A stretch of DNA of 20,778 nt from Flavobacterium sp. UBA807 (GCA_002296885.1 DBIH01000012.1:1-20778); one strand, 5' to 3'. Shown: positions 8,098-15,918, counted from the stretch's first letter. Notes: generated by a model from the sequence alone, not told the origin. Numbers and translations are program-made.

Positions 8098-9078
8098 TTA
8101 TTTTAAATTGTTCCAATACCATTTCACTGCTTCTTTCAAACCAGCCTGAAAAGAGTATTGTGGAGTATATTTTAATAATTTTTTTGCCTTATCAATACTT
8201 GCCAATGAGTGGGGAATATCTCCTGCTCTGTTTGGTCCGTGTATTACTTTTACATTTGAAATTTCTGGATCAAACTCAGACAGGTATTCCTTTAAATAAG
8301 AAACCATATCGTTTAAAGTTGTCCTGTCTCCAAAAGCCGTATTATAAACGGTATTTACAGCTTCCGGATTTTTAGTCAGCATTGCCAGTTCATTCATTTG
8401 GATAACATTATCAATATAAGTGAAATCCCTCGAGAAATTACCGTCACCATTAATAACCGGGCTTTCATGTTTCATCAACTGCATCACAAATTTCGGGATC
8501 ACAGCCGCATAAGCCCCGTTAGGATCCTGTCTTCTTCCAAACACATTGAAATAACGCAAACCAATCGTTTCTATACCATAGGTATTACTAAAAATCTCAG
8601 CATACAATTCATTTACATATTTTGTAATCGCATAAGGTGAGAGCGGTTTCCCGATTTTATCCTCAACTTTTGGCAGGCTCTCTGAATCACCATACGTAGA
8701 AGAACTGGCAGCATAAACAAATCTTTTTACTCCGGCGTCTTTTGAAGCAGTCAGCATATTTAGAAACCCTGAAACATTTACTTCATTACTTGTAACCGGA
8801 TCATTAATAGAACGGGGCACCGAACCCAATGCTGCCTGATGCAGCACATAATCAATTCCTTCAACAGCTAATCTGCATTCTTCTAAATTGCGGATATCTC
8901 CTTCAATCAATTTAAAATTTTCATTATTCAGAAAATCACTGATCGTATGTCTGTGTCCCGTGGAAAAGTTATCCAGACAAACGACATAATATCCTTTTGA
9001 TAAAAAGTATTCACAAAGATTTGCCCCAATAAATCCGGCGCCGCCTGTGATTAAAATTGTCGTTTTATCTTTTATCAT
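8098..9078 (-). CDS. UDP-N-acetylglucosamine 4-epimerase (WbpP/TviC-like SDR)
   Basis: 326 residues. Extended short-chain dehydrogenase with GGAGFIG (residues 12-18), catalytic Ser in ASSSTYG (about S126-S128) and YAITK (Y149, K153). The segments HQAALGSVPRSINDP and FNVFGRRQDPNGAYAAVIP are characteristic of WbpP/TviC/Gne-type enzymes that interconvert UDP-GlcNAc and UDP-GalNAc (or their uronic acids). A UDP-glucuronate epimerase is the main alternative. Its ATG overlaps the TGA of wzc in an ATGA arrangement (9075-9078), so translation is probably coupled. It would feed the TviB/WbpO-type dehydrogenase downstream. Confidence 0.88.
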   Translation of the reverse strand: MIKDKTTILITGGAGFIGANLCEYFLSKGYYVVCLDNFSTGHRHTISDFLNNENFKLIEGDIRNLEECRLAVEGIDYVLHQAALGSVPRSINDPVTSNEVNVSGFLNMLTASKDAGVKRFVYAASSSTYGDSESLPKVEDKIGKPLSPYAITKYVNELYAEIFSNTYGIETIGLRYFNVFGRRQDPNGAYAAVIPKFVMQLMKHESPVINGDGNFSRDFTYIDNVIQMNELAMLTKNPEAVNTVYNTAFGDRTTLNDMVSYLKEYLSEFDPEISNVKVIHGPNRAGDIPHSLASIDKAKKLLKYTPQYSFQAGLKEAVKWYWNNLK

Positions 9079-11549
9079 TTACCAAGTTTTTTTAATAAAC
9101 GATATTTCCATTTAGCAAAAAATGCAGTTGGTTCCTCGTCTTCGTGATAGCCACTGCCATAGCCATAACCATAGCTGTAACCATAACCATATCCGTAACC
9201 ATAACCAACACCATATTTGGCTTTGTTTTCATAACCATTGAAAATGATGCTGATATTATTAAGCTCACCTCGTTTTGTTCTATTATTTAATAATGTCAAC
9301 ATTTCCTTCTTAGTGAAATTTTGGCGTACAACATAAAGCGTAACATCGCAAAATTGTGATAATTCCAAAGCATCCGAAACTAATCCTACCGGTGGAGTAT
9401 CTAAAATGATATAATCATATTTTTTTCTTAACTCAGACATCATTTCTTTCATCGAATCACCAAGAATTAACTCGGAAGGATTTGGTGGAATTGGCCCGGA
9501 TGTTATTACATCAAGATACGGAATGTGTGTATGCTGTATTACCTCGTCTAATTTCTTTTGACCAATTAAGAAATTTACCGCTCCCAAATCATTTTGAATA
9601 TTAAAATCATCAAAGATTTTTGGCTTCCTTAAATCCAGCCCGAGAATTATCGTTTTCTTTTCGCTTAAAGCAAAAACCGTTGCAATGTTTAATGAACAGA
9701 ACGTTTTTCCTTCACCACTGACAGATGATGTTAGCATTAATGTCTTGGTCCCTTCAACGTTTTGTTTTTTGTATAAAAACTGAAGCGATGAACGAATCGC
9801 CCTGAACGATTCCGAGAGTGCCGACTTTGGCCTTTCAAATACAGATAAATTAGTTTCAGAATGTTTTACTCCAACAATACCAATTAACGGAATTTGTGTA
9901 ATGCTCGATATGTCTTCAATATTCTGGATTGAATTACTGATGAAGAAGATGAAGAATACCAATACTAATGGAATTATAAGTCCCATGAAAAAAGCTAAAA
10001 CATAGTTCACACTTGTTTTTGGCCCCAATAATCCGCCTCCAACATCTTTGGCCGGATCGATAACCTGAATGTCAGGAAGGTTGGCAGCTTTTACAATAGA
10101 AGCCTCACTTCTTTTTTGTAAAAATGTATTGTAAATGTTATCACTTAAATTGTATTTTCTGGATAACTTTAACCATTCCTGTTTGTTCTCCGGGAGCTTG
10201 TCTATTTCGGTTTCAATCTTCCCTATTTTGCCGTTGACCTGATTCAAATCATACTGCAATGCAGTTCTATAAGTATTAGCATTCTCGAGCAATACTTTCT
10301 TAACCGATTGAATCTCATTATCTATTCGTTCATAATACACTTCTCCTTTTATTGAATAAGTTAACTCTGACCGCTGAATAGAAAGATTTATAAGTTTGGC
10401 TACATTAGAATTAATATTTGGTTCTTCGATACCTGCGACTGTTGGTGCTGGTAATTTTGAAAAATCGACACTTTCCTTTAAATAGGTTTTTAATGAATTT
10501 AAATAGGCTATTTTCCTTTCTACATCATCTTTTTTGGAATCATACTCTAACAATTGTTGTTTATAATCGACTCCTCCCTGTTCAATATCAATTATGTTAT
10601 TTGTTTTTCCAAAATTTTTCAAATCATCTCCCGAATCTTTCAACTGGTCTTCCATTTTTTTCAGAGTTTTATCAATGAAATTAATGGTGTTTTCGGCAAA
10701 TTTGTTTTTATTCTCAAGTTGTCTCTGTATTAAAACATCTACAGTAGTATTGAGAAAATCAACCATTCTATTTTTATTGTTTCCTTGTGTACCTAATTTA
10801 AGTATTGAACCTGCCTTATCATCAATCATTACGTTAATTCCCATACAGTTTGAAACCGTAGCGTCAAAACTATTGCAACGAACTAGGATTTCTTCCCCAA
10901 ATCCTACTCCTTCATATGATGGCACTAAATCCAATCTCCAATGAAGGAAAGGCAAATTAACATTTTGTCCAACCCGATAAATTCCTTTAAATTCTTTATT
11001 TGGAATTTTGACAAAACTTCTTTTAGAATCCATATATCTTATAACAGGAGCACTATTAGTTGGGAGCGTAACTTCAATCTGATATGTCTGTGAAGAAAGC
11101 ATTTTTACTTTTATAAACTGTTCAGCTAATTGAAATTGATTTTTGTCGACGGTTACTTTAAACGGAACCTGACCATAAACATCTTGTAAAAAATACTTGG
11201 TTTGTCTTAAGTAATCAATGTAAAACTGTAGCCTGTCAACCACAATTTCGTTGTGCGACCTTGATTTAAGCGTGGTAGAAATCATCTGAACTTTATCAGA
11301 TGTTCCTCCCCAATTAAATATTAAACTGGTATTTGATGTAAAAAACGGATTATTTTCCTCTTGTACTGCAATTGTAGTTTCAATACCATAAATCTTTTGC
11401 TTTCTTACATTTACCTGATGAGCAATTGAAAACGCAATGATTAATCCAACAGCAAACCATTTCCAATAGCTTAAAGTCTTAATTAAAAAACCTTTAAAAT
11501 CAAAGCTGTTTTGTTTATCAAAAAAAGTAAAATCTTTTACGTCTAACAT
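9075..11549 (-). CDS. wzc: Wzc-like polysaccharide co-polymerase / tyrosine autokinase
   Basis: 824 residues. An N-terminal Wzz domain follows a membrane segment (about 28-46); then a long periplasmic coiled-coil region (about 270-490), a second membrane segment (about 514-539) and a cytoplasmic BY-kinase domain. Kinase motifs are Walker A SVSGEGKT (609-616, K615), Walker A' in LGLDLRKPK (636-644) and Walker B YIILDTPP (713-720). The C-terminal tail at 779-801 has ten Tyr in 23 residues, mostly alternating Gly-Tyr, the expected autophosphorylation cluster. In the family the kinase and its cognate phosphatase cycle controls chain length and Wza-dependent export across the envelope. It lies 11 bp after wza. 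No Wzb-type phosphatase gene is visible in the window. Confidence 0.94.
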   Translation of the reverse strand: MLDVKDFTFFDKQNSFDFKGFLIKTLSYWKWFAVGLIIAFSIAHQVNVRKQKIYGIETTIAVQEENNPFFTSNTSLIFNWGGTSDKVQMISTTLKSRSHNEIVVDRLQFYIDYLRQTKYFLQDVYGQVPFKVTVDKNQFQLAEQFIKVKMLSSQTYQIEVTLPTNSAPVIRYMDSKRSFVKIPNKEFKGIYRVGQNVNLPFLHWRLDLVPSYEGVGFGEEILVRCNSFDATVSNCMGINVMIDDKAGSILKLGTQGNNKNRMVDFLNTTVDVLIQRQLENKNKFAENTINFIDKTLKKMEDQLKDSGDDLKNFGKTNNIIDIEQGGVDYKQQLLEYDSKKDDVERKIAYLNSLKTYLKESVDFSKLPAPTVAGIEEPNINSNVAKLINLSIQRSELTYSIKGEVYYERIDNEIQSVKKVLLENANTYRTALQYDLNQVNGKIGKIETEIDKLPENKQEWLKLSRKYNLSDNIYNTFLQKRSEASIVKAANLPDIQVIDPAKDVGGGLLGPKTSVNYVLAFFMGLIIPLVLVFFIFFISNSIQNIEDISSITQIPLIGIVGVKHSETNLSVFERPKSALSESFRAIRSSLQFLYKKQNVEGTKTLMLTSSVSGEGKTFCSLNIATVFALSEKKTIILGLDLRKPKIFDDFNIQNDLGAVNFLIGQKKLDEVIQHTHIPYLDVITSGPIPPNPSELILGDSMKEMMSELRKKYDYIILDTPPVGLVSDALELSQFCDVTLYVVRQNFTKKEMLTLLNNRTKRGELNNISIIFNGYENKAKYGVGYGYGYGYGYSYGYGYGSGYHEDEEPTAFFAKWKYRLLKKLGK
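9147..9215. repeat. Hexanucleotide-based low-complexity tract coding the Wzc tyrosine tail
   Basis: Degenerate six-base units reading (ccataa / ccatag / ccgtaa) on the plus strand encode alternating Gly and Tyr codons of Wzc residues 779-801. Any loss or gain of whole 6-nt units would keep the frame and change the number of tyrosines. Confidence 0.75.
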
Positions 11550-11560
11550 GAAGAATAGAA

Positions 11561-12352
11561 TTAATTTTTAAGTAGCAAATAGGTTGTTGTTGCTAACGAA
11601 AGTAATGTAATGATAGTTGTTAAAGACTCTATCCCTGTTTTTCCTGTTCCCCAGGTCTTTTGCTTCAAAGGCTTAACATAAATATAATCATTAGGTTGAA
11701 GATAATAGCAGGGAGAATTCACCGCTTTACTGTCTGTTAAATCAATGCTGAATGTTTCGCTTCCTTGCGGATATCTTCTGATGACTTTAACATCCTTTCT
11801 ATCGCCTGTGACCTCAATATCCCCTGCGTTTGCAATGGCTTCCATTATATTTACTCTGTCCTGAAATAAAACTTTTGTTCCGGTGCTCCCTACTTCACCA
11901 TTAATTGTATATCGAAAACCCGCCAATTTTACAATTACAAAAATGCCCGCCTCCATTTTAAAATACTGTTCATGCAACATTTTTTCTACTTTGCTTCTAA
12001 CTTCTTCTATTGTAAATCCGAGGACATTAATTTCGCCTAAAATCGGTAATCTGATATTACCGTGATCATCGACAGAATAACCCGTAAAATAACTGTTTTG
12101 TTCATTAACCGCAGTTCCTCCTGATTGACCATTTGAAGCATTAAAAATTTCAACAAGCTTTGGATCTATGGCTTTTATTGTAATTATTAAGATGTCATTA
12201 GTCTGAAGTCGATATGGTTTTTGATTTGAAGGGGTAACAACCTGAGATTCTGAGTCTTTATTGTCCTGCAAATAAATTAATTCCTTTTTTGAGATACAGG
12301 AAGTAGCTAAAACACTCAACAGAATCAATAAATATATTTTGGGTTTGTCCAT
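11561..12352 (-). CDS. wza: Wza-like outer-membrane polysaccharide export lipoprotein
   Basis: 263 residues from the ATG at 12350-12352. The N-terminus MDKPKIYLLILLSVLATSC ends in a lipobox (LATSC), so this is a lipoprotein. The polysaccharide export (PES) domain follows (RLQTNDILIITIKAIDP ... GYSVDDHGNIRLPILGEI), then a SLBB-like beta-grasp region (FRYTINGEVGSTGTKVLF ... DVKVIRRYPQG) and a C-terminal hydrophobic helix (TTIITLLSLATTTYLLL) that probably inserts in the outer membrane as in Wza. A longer reading from a TTG at 12377-12379 is rejected, because that codon lies inside the -7 box of the promoter and would put nine residues before the lipoprotein signal. First gene of the polysaccharide operon, 11 bp before wzc. 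Confidence 0.93.
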   Translation of the reverse strand: MDKPKIYLLILLSVLATSCISKKELIYLQDNKDSESQVVTPSNQKPYRLQTNDILIITIKAIDPKLVEIFNASNGQSGGTAVNEQNSYFTGYSVDDHGNIRLPILGEINVLGFTIEEVRSKVEKMLHEQYFKMEAGIFVIVKLAGFRYTINGEVGSTGTKVLFQDRVNIMEAIANAGDIEVTGDRKDVKVIRRYPQGSETFSIDLTDSKAVNSPCYYLQPNDYIYVKPLKQKTWGTGKTGIESLTTIITLLSLATTTYLLLKN

Positions 12353-12376
12353 TATTTTAAATAAAAAATTAGCAAA

Positions 12377-12406
12377 CAAAGATAGTTTTTCAATTCTAAT
12401 TACAAA
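12377..12406 (-). promoter_or_regulatory. Bacteroidota-type promoter of the polysaccharide operon
   Basis: On the minus strand TTTG (12403-12406) and TATCTTTG (12377-12384) are separated by 18 nt, an exact match to the TTTG-N(17-23)-TAnnTTTG promoter of this phylum. Transcription should begin near 12372, about 20 nt before the wza ATG. Confidence 0.85.
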
Positions 12407-12428
12407 AATGTAGTCTGCTATTATTTTG

Positions 12429-13049
12429 TTATATATTTTTCAGCGTATTTTCAAACGGCACGCGGTTCAGGATACTTCGTCCCAAAGTTACTTCATCAGC
12501 ATATTCCAATTCATCACCAACAGCAATTCCTCTGGCTATCGTAGATGTTTTTACCGGATGATCTTTTATCTGTTTGAAAATATAAAAATTCGTGGTATCG
12601 CCTTCCATCGTTGAGCTTAGCGCAAAAATCAACTCTTCGATTTCTCCCGATTTTACTTTGTTGACCAATGAAGCAATATTCAACTGACTTGGACCAATAC
12701 CATCAATAGGAGAAATTTTTCCTCCTAAAACATGATAAATTCCTTTGAACTGATTGGTGTTTTCAATTGCCATTACATCGCGAACATCTTCGACAACGCA
12801 GATAATTTTGTGATTCCTTTTCTGATTATTACAGATTTCGCATATCTCAACATCGGAAATATTGTGGCAGGAAGCACAGAATTTAATCTCTTCGCGCATT
12901 GTTGTCAAAGCCTGAGATAAAAACTGAGTCTGCTCCGAAGGTTGCTTTAATAAATGAAGTACCAAACGCAAAGCAGTCCGCTTTCCGATTCCGGGTAACT
13001 GCGCCATTTCGTTTACTGCTTTTTCAAGTAATTTTGAAGAGAATTCCAT
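12429..13049 (-). CDS. recR: Recombination mediator protein RecR
   Basis: 206 residues, the usual RecR length. With RecF and RecO it helps load RecA at single-stranded gaps. Helix-hairpin-helix motif [17 protein letters not shown] (about 18-34), four-Cys zinc finger (C58, C61, C70, C73 in [17 protein letters not shown]), then a Toprim domain (about 82-178) including [12 protein letters not shown] and the C-terminal [18 protein letters not shown] block. It is followed by 76 bp and the separately promoted wza, and it is divergent from the symporter. No clear promoter box was found; TACTTTAG just upstream on the minus strand is one mismatch from TAnnTTTG. Confidence 0.97.
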   Translation of the reverse strand: MEFSSKLLEKAVNEMAQLPGIGKRTALRLVLHLLKQPSEQTQFLSQALTTMREEIKFCASCHNISDVEICEICNNQKRNHKIICVVEDVRDVMAIENTNQFKGIYHVLGGKISPIDGIGPSQLNIASLVNKVKSGEIEELIFALSSTMEGDTTNFYIFKQIKDHPVKTSTIARGIAVGDELEYADEVTLGRSILNRVPFENTLKNI

Positions 13050-13066
13050 GCGGCTAAAGTAATTAA

Positions 13067-13123
13067 TTTGAAAATTAAATAATTTGAAAATTTGAAAATT
13101 AACGTTAATACATTTTCAAATTT
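13067..13123. repeat. TTTGAAAA iterations and 12-bp perfect inverted repeat in a divergent promoter region
   Basis: TTTGAAAA occurs at 13067-13074, 13083-13090 and 13091-13098. AAATTTGAAAAT (13088-13099) is perfectly complementary to ATTTTCAAATTT (13112-13123) across a 12-nt loop that includes the palindrome TTAACGTTAA. The element lies between recR (-) and the symporter (+). Confidence 0.7.
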
Positions 13124-13154
13124 CCGAATCTTCAAATTGACACATTAATTTTTG

Positions 13155-13161
13155 TATTTTG
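13155..13161 (+). promoter_or_regulatory. Probable -7 box of the symporter gene
   Basis: TATTTTG is one base short of TAnnTTTG. A TTG at 13137-13139 is a possible -33, but the spacing (15 nt) is short. A start near 13166 would give a leader of about 16 nt before the ATG at 13182. Confidence 0.4.
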
Positions 13162-13181
13162 CAGACAATAAAACCAAACTT

Positions 13182-14678
13182 ATGTCTCCAACAACCATTT
13201 TGATTATCATCGTTATTTATTTTGGATTACTGATTTTGATTTCCAATTTAGTGAGTAAAAAAAGCTCAGATAATGACACTTTTTTCAAAGCCAATAAAAA
13301 TTCAAAATGGTATTTGGTTGCTTTTGGGATGATCGGAACAGCGCTTTCGGGTGTAACATTTATCTCGGTCCCAGGTGAGGTTGGAAATCCTGATTTGCAG
13401 TTTAAGTATTTTCAGTTTGTCCTTGGAAATGCAATTGGTTTTTTAGTCATTGCCAAGGTTTTGCTCCCACTTTATTACCGAATGAATCTGACTTCAATTT
13501 ATGGTTATATTGAGCAGCGTCTTGGACTCATAAGTTATAAAACCGCAGCGACCATATTCCTTATCAGCAGAACGATAGGCTCATCATTCCGTTTGTATTT
13601 GGTTGTGATTGTGCTGCAACGTTATGTATTTGACGCGTTCAATATTCCATTCGCACTGACTGTTTTAATTTCTTTAGGATTAATATTTGCCTACACCTAT
13701 CGAGGCGGATTAAAGACGATTATTATCACGGATACTTTACAGACATTTTTCTTGGTTTCCTCTGTGTTCCTGACGATTTATTTTATTTGTGATAGTCTAC
13801 ACCTATCATTTTTTCAGGCATTCGAAGCGGTAAAAAACAGTAATTATTCTAAAGTCTTTTTCTTTGACGACTACCTCAAAGGCAATTATTTTTGGAAACA
13901 GATTCTGGGCGGAATTTTTGTAACCATTGCTATGGTTGGGCTTGACCAGGATTTGATGCAAAAGAATCTAAGCTGCGCAACCATTGGAGAAGCTCAAAAA
14001 AATATGTTCACGTTTACCGGGATTTTTGTATTAATTAATATTTTCTTTTTGAGTGTTGGTGCCTTGCTTTATTTGTATGCCGAAAAAAATGGGATTGGAA
14101 TTCCGATGGTTGGCGATGTAAAAAGAACCGATTTATTATTCCCTGAAATTGCATTCAATCATTTGACGATAATTCCTTCTGTTGTCTTTTTATTGGGATT
14201 GACGGCTGCGACATTTGCTACAACCGATTCGGCTTTGACCGCTTTAACAACTTCCTTTTGTGTGGATTTCCTTGGTATGGATAAAGAGAAAAATCAGAAC
14301 AAACCCAACATTGTCAGAACTCGTCATTTAGTTCATGTTGGCTTTTCGATACTGATGTTTTTGGTTATTATCGTTTTCAATTCGCTGAATGATAAATCGG
14401 TCGTTACCATGATTTTTAAAGCGGCAAGCTATACTTATGGACCGCTTTTAGGTTTGTATGCCTTTGGATTATTTATGAAATCAAAAACGGTACACGATAA
14501 GTTCGTACCATTGATTTGTGTGCTTTCACCCGCAATTTGCTTTTTTATCAGCAAATATTCAACGGAGCTTTTAGGAGATTATGTAATTGATAACGAGCTA
14601 ATCATCGTAAACGGATTAATTACATTTGTTGGATTGTTTTTAATAAGCAAACCTGCTATTGAAAACACCCGATATTAA
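13182..14678 (+). CDS. Sodium:solute symporter (SSS/SLC5 family)
   Basis: 498 residues from the ATG at 13182-13184. An upstream in-frame TTG (13152) would add ten residues, but it lies within the probable promoter. About 13 membrane segments, starting TTILIIIVIYFGLLILISNLV. Family signatures are GTALSGVTFISVPGEVG (TM2 region), the R-G-G turn TYRGGLKTIIITDTLQ, GLDQDLMQ, and FATTDSALTALTTSF (TM9/Na2-site region with the Ser/Thr cluster). It couples solute import to Na+ entry at the inner membrane. The substrate cannot be told from sequence: solutes in this family include sugars, amino acids, organic acids and vitamins. It is monocistronic, with recR divergent and a structured 3' region. Confidence 0.92.
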   Translation: MSPTTILIIIVIYFGLLILISNLVSKKSSDNDTFFKANKNSKWYLVAFGMIGTALSGVTFISVPGEVGNPDLQFKYFQFVLGNAIGFLVIAKVLLPLYYRMNLTSIYGYIEQRLGLISYKTAATIFLISRTIGSSFRLYLVVIVLQRYVFDAFNIPFALTVLISLGLIFAYTYRGGLKTIIITDTLQTFFLVSSVFLTIYFICDSLHLSFFQAFEAVKNSNYSKVFFFDDYLKGNYFWKQILGGIFVTIAMVGLDQDLMQKNLSCATIGEAQKNMFTFTGIFVLINIFFLSVGALLYLYAEKNGIGIPMVGDVKRTDLLFPEIAFNHLTIIPSVVFLLGLTAATFATTDSALTALTTSFCVDFLGMDKEKNQNKPNIVRTRHLVHVGFSILMFLVIIVFNSLNDKSVVTMIFKAASYTYGPLLGLYAFGLFMKSKTVHDKFVPLICVLSPAICFFISKYSTELLGDYVIDNELIIVNGLITFVGLFLISKPAIENTRY

Positions 14679-14720
14679 AAAGGATTCCTTAATAGCCCTG
14701 ATTGCAGCGGCATCCTTTTT
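14677..14720 (+). terminator. Possible terminator stem after the symporter
   Basis: AAAAAGGAT (14677-14685, overlapping the stop codon) pairs with ATCCTTTTT (14712-14720) around a 26-nt loop, and the 3' arm ends in five T. The 3' arm also forms part of the stronger 15-bp hairpin that follows, so the two structures exclude each other. Confidence 0.4.
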
Positions 14721-14770
14721 ATAAATTGCTTGGCAATTTATAAAAAGATATAGCAGAAAGCAGGAACATG
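14691..14770 (+). ncRNA. Candidate structured RNA / dispersed element (Flavo-1-like guess)
   Basis: A long hairpin has perfect 15-bp arms CTTTTTATAAATTGC (14715-14729) and GCAATTTATAAAAAG (14733-14747) with a 3-nt loop TTG. It is enclosed by CCTG (14697-14700) pairing with CAGG (14761-14764). Between the two helices lie GC-richer unpaired strands (14701-14714 and 14748-14760) containing GATTGCAGCGGCATCC and GATATAGCAGAAAG. The pattern of closing stem, sequence-rich internal loop and variable long stem is that of a conserved RNA. From memory, similar AGCCCTGAT...GCGGCATCC and GATATAGC sequences recur between genes in Flavobacterium, and Rfam has a Flavobacteria RNA named Flavo-1. I cannot confirm that this is that family. 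No T-tract follows on the plus strand. Confidence 0.45.
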
Positions 14771-14798
14771 GATAATACGTTAGCCCGAACCTTCGCTT

Positions 14799-15164
14799 CT
14801 AATACTGATTTGTAGCCAATAAAACCAAGGTACAGGCAACTTCCACTTTAATCCCGTTGCTTTCAAGCAATTGATAAAACTGTGGATTTTCAGTTCCCGG
14901 ATTGAATATGACACGTTTTGGTTTGGTTTCGATAATGTAGTTATAGTAGTCCCTTTGATTCTTTGGGTTTAGATATAAAGTTACCGTGTCGATATTGGTA
15001 AGTGGAATTTGTTTCGTCTGGATTTTAACTCCTGCAACTTCACCCTGCTGCTGTCCTATGGCAATAACCGAATGCCCTTTTTCAACTAATCTGTTAATGG
15101 CAATATTGGCATATTTATCGGGTTTTGGAGTAGCACCCAGCACTAATGTTTTCTTATTTTTCAT
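14799..15164 (-). CDS. Small CoA-binding (Rossmann) protein, YccU-like
   Basis: 121 residues, the typical length of stand-alone CoA-binding domain proteins. The nucleotide-binding start is KKTLVLGATPKPDKYANIAINRLVEKGHSV, followed by a second strand region and KPKRVIFNPGTENPQFYQLLESNGIKVEVACTLVLL. The C-terminal Ala-Cys-Thr motif is usual for the family. The family is related to the CoA-binding domain of acyl-CoA synthetases; its role in the cell is poorly defined. It is divergent from the MarC-family gene, and a perfect TATCTTTG box lies 18 nt upstream of its ATG. Confidence 0.85.
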   Translation of the reverse strand: MKNKKTLVLGATPKPDKYANIAINRLVEKGHSVIAIGQQQGEVAGVKIQTKQIPLTNIDTVTLYLNPKNQRDYYNYIIETKPKRVIFNPGTENPQFYQLLESNGIKVEVACTLVLLATNQY

Positions 15165-15182
15165 GGCTTTCTTTTCCTTTCA

Positions 15183-15190
15183 CAAAGATA
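15183..15190 (-). promoter_or_regulatory. -7 promoter box of the CoA-binding protein gene
   Basis: TATCTTTG on the minus strand matches TAnnTTTG exactly, with a predicted start about 14 nt before the ATG. No good -33 TTTG is seen at the expected distance. Confidence 0.55.
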
Positions 15191-15236
15191 ATGCTAACTT
15201 TATATTTCGGGAGGTTTTTTTAACGTCTATTTAATA

Positions 15237-15265
15237 TTTAAAGTAAAACTCACGGGTTATCTTTG
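15237..15265 (+). promoter_or_regulatory. Promoter of the MarC-family gene, very short leader
   Basis: TATCTTTG (15258-15265) matches TAnnTTTG exactly. TTTA (15237-15240) is a 3-of-4 -33 match at a 17-nt spacing. Transcription would start about 5-6 nt before the ATG at 15276, leaving almost no 5' leader. Confidence 0.65.
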
Positions 15266-15275
15266 CAAAAAAACT

Positions 15276-15902
15276 ATGGAGCTTTTTGTTTTTCTATTTG
15301 CGGCACTTTTTTCGGTTCTGAATCCAATCGGAACTGTGCCGATTTTTGTGGGATTGACACAAGATTATTCCAAAAAAGAGCGTAAACGCGTTGCACTTTG
15401 GACAGGTTTTAATGTTTTCGTAATCCTGATTATTTCCTTTTTCATCGGACAATATGTGCTCACATTTTTCGGCATAACTATTTCAGCACTTCGAATTGCC
15501 GGTGGAATCATCATTGCAAGTTCGGGATTTGGGTTATTGAATGGAAACTTCAGTAAAAATAAAGGAATCAACAAAAAAGTGCAGGAAGATATTGAGAACA
15601 GGAACGATATCGCTTTGACTCCGTTAGCAATGCCAATGCTTGCCGGACCAGGCTCGATTTCGCTATTGATTGCTTATTATCAGGAGCACCATGAAACGAC
15701 TATTGAAATCCTTTCTTCCTGCCTTGCCATTTTTGCTGTATCAGTTTTAATCTATGTCATACTACACAGCGCACATTATCTGGCAAAATATCTTGGCGCT
15801 TCGGGTATTGTGGCAATTTCAAGGATTGTTGGATTTCTTACTATTGCCATTGGAATACAATATATTATTAGCTCTGTTTTGAGTATTATTCGTGGAATAT
15901 AA
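15276..15902 (+). CDS. MarC family integral membrane protein (UPF0056/NAAT-like)
   Basis: 208 residues, normal for MarC/YhgN proteins. Six hydrophobic segments, beginning LFVFLFAALFSVLNPIGTVPIFVGL with the family's conserved N-P-x-G-x-x-P-x-F motif. The second half carries the repeat ALTPLAMPMLAGPGSISLLIA, with the matching P-x-x-P-x-x-x-G-P-G pattern. The family acts in the inner membrane; its function is not settled (the link to multiple antibiotic resistance was withdrawn, and some members move amino acids). It is divergent from the CoA-binding gene and convergent with ctlX. The conserved N-terminus fixes the start at this ATG despite the very short leader. Confidence 0.93.
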   Translation: MELFVFLFAALFSVLNPIGTVPIFVGLTQDYSKKERKRVALWTGFNVFVILIISFFIGQYVLTFFGITISALRIAGGIIIASSGFGLLNGNFSKNKGINKKVQEDIENRNDIALTPLAMPMLAGPGSISLLIAYYQEHHETTIEILSSCLAIFAVSVLIYVILHSAHYLAKYLGASGIVAISRIVGFLTIAIGIQYIISSVLSIIRGI

Positions 15903-15918
15903 CTATTTGATGAATGCC

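Noticed and set aside
9147..9215. Low-complexity repeat as a CRISPR or non-coding satellite
   Set aside because: Units are 6 nt, in frame, and encode the expected tyrosine-rich tail of a BY-kinase; there are no spacers.
10418..10944. Overlapping plus-strand frames opposite wzc
   Set aside because: They are antisense to the Wzc coiled-coil region and hydrophobic by reverse-strand codon bias. No ribosome site or family.
13152..13181. Ten-residue TTG extension of the symporter
   Set aside because: The TTG overlaps the probable -7 box TATTTTG (13155-13161), and the ATG at 13182 gives a normal N-terminus just before the first membrane helix.
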